Assembly: GCA_964646605.1 (NCBI GenBank)
Contig: CAZYEX010000070.1
Coordinates: 1 to 62,417 of the forward strand
DNA from: SBAX01 sp964646605
Lineage (GTDB): Bacteria > Planctomycetota > Phycisphaerae > UBA1845
DNA: 62,417 bases
Direction of reading: 5' to 3'
This document shows positions 58,138 through 62,417 of this stretch, piece by piece; position 1 is the stretch's first letter; every line of letters begins with the position of its first letter. Both the position numbers and the translations under genes were made by a program. Under the pieces are notes generated by a model. It was not told where the DNA came from and did not search any database. It saw only the letters and a program-made list of their open reading frames with translations.

Positions 58138-58337
58138 CCCATCATCTCGTAAGGTCCTATTCAACATAATGTTATGGCACCAAGTACAGGATGTGTACTG
58201 TGTGTCTGCTAGCTGGCTTGTGGGACGCACGCCACGGCGCTGACACCAAATGAAAAAATGTACTTGACTTTGTTTTCACGATCGGGTCTGGTAGGCAGCG
58301 AAACTTGAAACATTGAGTTGAGAAAAGGAGAAGGATA
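58138..58337 (+). promoter_or_regulatory. AT-richer control region of the protease cluster
   Basis: This 200-bp spacer is clearly lower in GC than its neighbours. It holds CATAA-TG-TTATG (58165-58176) and a perfect repeat AGTACA-GGATG-TGTACT (58183-58199), which look like operator sites, a TTGACT (58264-58269) with no good -10 partner, and a strong AAAGGAG 7 nt before GTG 58338. Confidence 0.5.
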
Positions 58338-59621
58338 GTGCGCGCATTCAAGTATGTATGGTTGCTTCCTTTGGCGGCGTGTTCACTTCCGGGTGAGCCG
58401 GCGGGGTCGCAGCCGCCTCCGCCGCCGGGTGGCGGGGCGACGAGCTACCAAGGGATTCCGGAGGGTTTCGATTTCCCGGCGAAGAACACGGATCTTGAGA
58501 AGTTCCGGCAGGACCGGAACGTCCCGGAGATGCGGCGGCATGCGTGGAACGTTTGGGCCGGTCTGAATCAAACGGCTCAAGGCGGCGGGCCGATTTGGGA
58601 GACGTGGTTTCGGGTCGATGAGACCTTTGCCCCTGGGGCGGGGCTGCAAGGCGAACGGAAACATCTACGCAAGTTCGCGCCTCCCCGTCAACACTTACAA
58701 CCTGGGACGGTGCCGCAAGCGGCGGGTGAATCGCTTCTGTCCATGGTGTTGTTCAATCAAGAGCTGCACGCCCACGTTCGCGGGAGGGAACTCTACAAAG
58801 CGACCAAACTGGATGCGATCAACGCCAGCTTCACCGCGGCCACTCCGTTACCAGAGCGCAAGATACCGGACTTCGAGCGGAAATCAATGGCGCTGAAGGT
58901 CGTATGGTGGCCGGTGAAGAAGAGTGGGAAAACGGCGCTTCCGAATTGGGATTTTGATCCAGCGCGTCCCGATGCGCAAGGGAACCCTCCCTACACCTGG
59001 AAACGGTTCTTAGCGGTCGACCCGACGCGGTCGCATATTCCCGCGAACGAAACGGCGACCGTGGATTTCACGTACCGAGACCCAACCCTTGGCGTGCGAA
59101 CGCTGCAGAAGGAGGGGTGTCCGGTCGTCTCTCTAAGCAGCTTCTACCATTTCGCGCTGAGCACGCAGGCCGAATTAGAGGCGGCCCAAGCGATCAGTCT
59201 TCAGGCCCTTGAGCTCGGCGACTACGTGGCCATGATCGGCATGCACGTAACCACTCGAGAGATCGACGATTGGGTTTGGGCGACGTTCTGGTGGCACGAC
59301 CGCCCGGATGTTGGTCCGTACGCAGGAAATCGGACGGAGAATGTGACGGGCGTATGGCGCAACTACCTCATGGATGTAGCGTTCGACATGGTGACCCCCA
59401 GGGAAGCGGACGGTGGAGCGAACGCATGCTATAACCCGTGGCTTGAGGCGAGGTTCAAGCGTGGGTTGGTGTCGAACTGCATGACGTGCCATCAACGGAG
59501 CGTTTGGCCCCCGGAACACTTTGAGCCCGTAACCCGCGACGGGCTGGGCCCGACGGATCCGTATTTTCAGGGAAAAACGAAGCTGGACTTCCTGTGGTCC
59601 GTGGGGGATCGAAGCCAATGA
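58338..59621 (+). CDS. Lipoprotein with a single CxxCH motif
   Basis: A 427-aa lipoprotein. RAFKYVWLLPLAACS holds a lipobox (LAAC, C15). The mature protein has no clear repeats; a proline-rich linker follows the lipid anchor, then a long domain ending near NCMTCHQRS (C381, C384, H385), which fits covalent haem c attachment. The distal haem ligand is not obvious. GTG 58338 was chosen because AAAGGAG lies 7 nt upstream. It is the first gene of a four-gene, co-directional cluster. It may be an electron-transfer or redox-sensing surface protein; I do not recognise a named family. Confidence 0.7.
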   Translation: MRAFKYVWLLPLAACSLPGEPAGSQPPPPPGGGATSYQGIPEGFDFPAKNTDLEKFRQDRNVPEMRRHAWNVWAGLNQTAQGGGPIWETWFRVDETFAPGAGLQGERKHLRKFAPPRQHLQPGTVPQAAGESLLSMVLFNQELHAHVRGRELYKATKLDAINASFTAATPLPERKIPDFERKSMALKVVWWPVKKSGKTALPNWDFDPARPDAQGNPPYTWKRFLAVDPTRSHIPANETATVDFTYRDPTLGVRTLQKEGCPVVSLSSFYHFALSTQAELEAAQAISLQALELGDYVAMIGMHVTTREIDDWVWATFWWHDRPDVGPYAGNRTENVTGVWRNYLMDVAFDMVTPREADGGANACYNPWLEARFKRGLVSNCMTCHQRSVWPPEHFEPVTRDGLGPTDPYFQGKTKLDFLWSVGDRSQ

Positions 59622-59639
59622 GTGTGGAGCGGGCAGGCC

Positions 59640-60605
59640 ATGGCAACTGCAAAAGAGCTTAAGGCGCTGTCGATCGCCCGGCGGCTGGCCGCGGAGCTGG
59701 ACGGCATTTCCGGCGTGGATATCGGGTTTATCTACCGCGAACGACGGATGACCCGCGAAGTCGGGATCCGTTTTCATCTCGCGCGAAAGAGAACTCCGGC
59801 GGAAGTGCCCGCCAGTCAGTTTGTTCCCAAGGAGATCCTTGGGATACCGTGCGACGTGTTGGGCGTGAAGTACGCCGTGCAAAGCGGACAGCGACGTCGC
59901 GAGTTCACGCCCCTCTGCCCCGGAATCAGCGTGGGCAATGTGTCGCACCCCTCATCCGGGACCCTCGGCGCGTTTGTGCGTGATCGAGCGACCAAGAGCC
60001 TGGGCATCCTAAGCAATTGGCACGTCTTGGTGGGCCACACCAGCGGCGGTGCCGGCGATCCGGTAAGTCAACCGGCTCCGCTTCCTATTCGCAGCACACC
60101 GAACCGCGTGGTTGCGACCCTCGTTCGGTCGACGGAGTTGGACCATGGTTTGGATGCCGCATTCGCGGTGCTCGCCGACGCATTCGTGCAGAGTATCGAT
60201 GAAACCCCGTTCGAGTTGGACCGCCGCCCGATCCGCGTTGTGGAACCACGCCGCGGGATGAAAGTGCTGAAGAGCGGGTTGGCTTCGGGGGTGAGCCACG
60301 GAATCGTAGACGGTGAGGCCGGTTCGTACCTGATGGACTACACCGACTATGGGGACACGACCCGGTCCATGGATGGGATCCGGATCGTTCCGGACCCGGA
60401 CGAACCGCTCGAGGAGGTGAGCCTGGCCGGCGATTCGGGGTCGGTGTGGGTGATGCGGGATTCACCGGATACGGCCGTGGCATTGCATTTCGGCGGCGAA
60501 GACCAACTGGGCATGGCAGCGGAATACGCGTTGGCACACCCGTTGGCGACGGTGTTGGACCGTCTGGACGTTGAGTTGGTTGCGGCCGACGCCGCGCCAG
60601 CCTAG
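59640..60605 (+). CDS. Trypsin-fold serine protease, Nal1-like
   Basis: A 321-aa soluble protein without signal peptide. The N-terminal part GVDIGFIYRERRMTREVGIR (with LARKRTPAEVP and FVPKEILGIPCDVL) is the head domain of the Nal1-like peptidase group. The chymotrypsin-like triad is visible: H128 in LSNWHVL, D172 in GLDAAFAV and S266 in GDSGSVW. ATG 59640 is preferred over GTG 59622 because GGAG lies 10 nt upstream. It sits 18 bp after the lipoprotein stop. Substrate unknown; processing of a cluster partner is a fair guess only. Confidence 0.8.
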   Translation: MATAKELKALSIARRLAAELDGISGVDIGFIYRERRMTREVGIRFHLARKRTPAEVPASQFVPKEILGIPCDVLGVKYAVQSGQRRREFTPLCPGISVGNVSHPSSGTLGAFVRDRATKSLGILSNWHVLVGHTSGGAGDPVSQPAPLPIRSTPNRVVATLVRSTELDHGLDAAFAVLADAFVQSIDETPFELDRRPIRVVEPRRGMKVLKSGLASGVSHGIVDGEAGSYLMDYTDYGDTTRSMDGIRIVPDPDEPLEEVSLAGDSGSVWVMRDSPDTAVALHFGGEDQLGMAAEYALAHPLATVLDRLDVELVAADAAPA

Positions 60606-60647
60606 CTGGATTGGTCGTCCGGAACTCGGACTGAGAGGGCGCGAGTC

Positions 60648-61625
60648 ATGACCCGTCTCGATCGCGTGGTGCAGATTCTGGACGAGGCAGTTGCGGGGGC
60701 GGCGGTCGTGGGCCCCCACGGTCCGTTCTGGCGAGGCAAGACCATCGAGCAGTTGATCGCCCACAGGGTGTATGGGCGGAAGGTGATCGTTGCGGGGGCA
60801 CCGGACGAATCGGCGCTCATTCAGGCGCTGGAAGGCAGCGCGCCGTTCGGGTCGGGTATGGAGAATGCCCCGCCGGGAGCGATTTTCGCGCGCATGCCTT
60901 CGGGGCGGCCCCCGGTCCCTGCGGATCGGATTGCCTTTATTCGCCAGTGGATTGCGGACGGGTGTCCGGATGAGGAGGTCGAGGGCGGCGGTTCGCCTCC
61001 GCCGGTGCCGACTGCGGAGCAGCACAACGCGTTTTGGCGGGAGTTCGACGACTGGGCGATGTTCAGTGCGACGGGGGAGGTTCAGGACGCGGAGGGGGTG
61101 GTGATGGGCGAGGCCTTCGTGCGCTACCAGGCATACGCCCACGATGCGGCCCAACTCGATGCGTGGGTGAACGCCGTGCGGACGGCTCCGGCGCCCGAGG
61201 CGATCGCGCTGCTGGGGGAGCGGCAGCTGGAGACGATCGCCAAGCACTATGGGGATCCGATCGATCCGGCCGGGCTTCTGGCGGGGTTCGAGTTGTTCGG
61301 TCGGGGGGAACTTCCGCCCGATCCGCTGCGCCCGGCGCACCCGAATCACAGGATGGACGGAGCGCAGATGTGGTTCATCTGGGGCTCGTTCGTGGATGCG
61401 TGCATCCGGTTGCCGTTTCGTGCCGAGTCTTGGCACACGGTCGGGAAGGCGATCTTGGCGGGGCTTCTGCATGACGGCGTTTTCCGAGGGCGCTACCCGG
61501 TGACGGGGTTCTCGGCGGACGAGGCGGGTAAGTCGGCGATGCGTGCGTTCGTCACCGGTTTGGGTAGTGAGGAGCTTCTGGCGGACTTACGGAAACGGTT
61601 CTTGGAGTCGGGGTTGTTCGCCTAA
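60648..61625 (+). CDS. Protein of unknown function in the protease cluster
   Basis: A 325-aa protein. The first 110 residues resemble the C-terminal part of planctomycete cytochrome-like domains (SALIQALEG ... MPSGRPPVPADRIAFIRQWI), but there is no CxxCH, so it should not bind haem c by that motif. The rest (about 120-325) is a helical domain rich in Trp and acidic residues that I do not recognise. No signal peptide. It begins about 40 bp after the protease gene and ends 25 bp before the membrane protein gene. A partner of the haem-like lipoprotein is conceivable. Confidence 0.65.
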   Translation: MTRLDRVVQILDEAVAGAAVVGPHGPFWRGKTIEQLIAHRVYGRKVIVAGAPDESALIQALEGSAPFGSGMENAPPGAIFARMPSGRPPVPADRIAFIRQWIADGCPDEEVEGGGSPPPVPTAEQHNAFWREFDDWAMFSATGEVQDAEGVVMGEAFVRYQAYAHDAAQLDAWVNAVRTAPAPEAIALLGERQLETIAKHYGDPIDPAGLLAGFELFGRGELPPDPLRPAHPNHRMDGAQMWFIWGSFVDACIRLPFRAESWHTVGKAILAGLLHDGVFRGRYPVTGFSADEAGKSAMRAFVTGLGSEELLADLRKRFLESGLFA

Positions 61626-61650
61626 CGGGGACGTTTGGGAGGAATGGTGT

Positions 61651-62148
61651 ATGGATCCTGCCTTGATGACCCCGGAAGTATTGTCCGGGCGCTTCGTCGA
61701 CTTCATCGGGCCGCTGGCCGGCGTCGTCGTTGTGTCGATGGTCGTCGAACGAGCCCTGGGGTTTGTTTATGATTTCGAGTTGGGCGGCGTACAGCCCTTC
61801 AAAGAACATCCGACCGCCAAGGCTTTGATCGCCCTGGGCCTCGCGATGTTCATTTGCTTTCAGTGGAAAATCGACCTTCTCCGGGACCTTTTCACCCGCG
61901 GATCGGAGCCACCGGCGACTACATACCTCGGGCTGGGCATCACGGCGATGGTCGTTGCGGGCGGCAGCGCCGGGGCCATGGCGCTTTTCCAGGGCTACCT
62001 CGGTATCGGCCGCGAGGTTCGCAAGGCAAAACTGGACGCCGAGCAAGCCGAACTCTCCACGCGAAAGTTGAGGGCCGAGAACGACCTGGCCGACGAAGAA
62101 GCCAGGAAGAAAGCCGCGCTCAAGGCACCCACGGGTGCCGTCCCGTGA
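61651..62148 (+). CDS. Membrane protein with C-terminal coiled coil
   Basis: A 165-aa protein with three helices (about 18-36, 52-68, 85-110) and a charged coiled coil at the end (VRKAKLDAEQAELSTRKLRA). The architecture recalls small membrane scaffolds. ATG 61651 has GGAGG 8 nt upstream. It is last of the four-gene cluster and could anchor the other soluble proteins. No family recognised. Confidence 0.65.
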   Translation: MDPALMTPEVLSGRFVDFIGPLAGVVVVSMVVERALGFVYDFELGGVQPFKEHPTAKALIALGLAMFICFQWKIDLLRDLFTRGSEPPATTYLGLGITAMVVAGGSAGAMALFQGYLGIGREVRKAKLDAEQAELSTRKLRAENDLADEEARKKAALKAPTGAVP

Positions 62149-62417
62149 CGCCCTTCACAAGTCGCCGGTACCAGCGGCGCAGCGTCGCGTGCTTGCTGCG
62201 AGGCGAGATGCGGTCTCTCAGGCGGTTAGGAAACCGTAGTGCCGTTCCTCGCGGGCGGCGTTCAGCGCCACCCACAAGGGGTGGCGCTCAATACTGTTCG
62301 GCACGGGACATGCGTTTTGTGGAGGGGGTGGTTTGGGCGGTGCGATGATGCGGGGTGGCGGGACATGGTGGGTGGGCGGGGTGTTGGATATCGGCGCATC
62401 GTAAAGGGCCGGCGGAT
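62149..62417. other. Intergenic region at the right edge
   Basis: Non-coding as far as visible. It contains a REPIN-like element (62236-62288) and G-rich sequence. No gene start is seen before the window ends. Confidence 0.5.
62236..62288. repeat. REPIN-like element, copy D
   Basis: Right unit AGCGCCACC-CACAAGG-GGTGGCGCT (62264-62288), almost the same as copy A. The left unit starts GTAGTGCCG (62236) and continues CGCGGGCGGCG, a degenerate counterpart of the left unit in copies B and C. Confidence 0.65.

Noticed and set aside
58264..58292. Promoter TTGACT with TCTGGT
   Set aside because: The -10 matches consensus poorly, so it is not listed as a promoter of its own.

Overview
The window is a 62.4 kb stretch of high-GC chromosome from a bacterium that is most likely a planctomycete, perhaps close to the Phycisphaerae. 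This is inferred from gene content: a DUF1570-type metallopeptidase, an ECF sigma factor overlapping a TPR-tailed Ser/Thr kinase, 'CPKCDYDL...CPECG' zinc ribbons on membrane proteins, a DUF4114/PEP-CTERM-like surface protein, dockerin-like secreted proteins, and secreted proteins built from RCC1-like and tail-fibre-like repeats. No rRNA, tRNA or CRISPR array was recognised. The run of 16 G at the left edge suggests an assembly end.

Layout: (1) 1-7.1 kb is the right part of a Mu-like transposable element: XRE regulator, Mu protein-I-like protease, tape-measure-like coiled-coil protein, DDE transposase (MuA-like) and AAA+ ATPase (MuB-like), all on + and mostly overlapping. (2) 7.1-9.1 kb is a YtrA-type GntR regulator with an ABC ATPase and permease, behind a clear promoter and operator. 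(3) 9.2-12.7 kb is a single-polypeptide restriction-modification enzyme. (4) 12.9-20.5 kb has metG, an SxtJ-like protein with a NodU/CmcH carbamoyltransferase, small membrane proteins and a WecA/TagO-like glycosyl-phosphate transferase. (5) 20.5-21.3 kb is a gene graveyard. (6) 21.3-25 kb encodes a giant RCC1-repeat secreted protein. (7) 25.1-28.9 kb (-) has a cysteine desulfurase, a small unknown protein, a ThiF/MoeB-like enzyme, a membrane protein and a universal stress protein. (8) 29.2-35.2 kb (+) has a kinase with zinc ribbon and membrane segments, hflX, a metallopeptidase and a flippase-like membrane protein. (9) 35.3-37.4 kb has three PilZ-type genes in tandem. (10) 38.2-43.3 kb has a gamma-glutamyltransferase-like enzyme and the kinase/ECF pair. 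(11) 43.5-55.7 kb is rich in secreted or surface proteins (collagen-like, dockerin-like, sulfatase-like, PEP-CTERM-like, tail-fibre-like, RCC1-S74 fusion), interrupted by nuoC-nuoD. (12) 55.9-58.1 kb is a copper-type P1B ATPase. (13) 58.3-62.1 kb is a four-gene cluster of unclear function: lipoprotein with a CxxCH motif, Nal1-like serine protease, unknown protein, membrane/coiled-coil protein.

Two repeat systems lie across these regions. One is a palindromic REP/REPIN-like family with core GCGCCACCCACAAGGGGTGG and ends GTAGCGTC...GACGCTAC, found at 12.86, 14.66, 27.84 and 62.24 kb. One copy is flanked by a 27-bp duplication of the metG 3' end, and another reads through as the C-terminal tail of a membrane protein. 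The other is a set of short arrays with an exact 7-bp period at 15.2, 32.5, 52.6, 55.7 and 55.9 kb. The uncharacterised four-gene protease cluster, the reordered Mu-like element, the paired RCC1 proteins and these two repeat families are the most interesting parts of the window.
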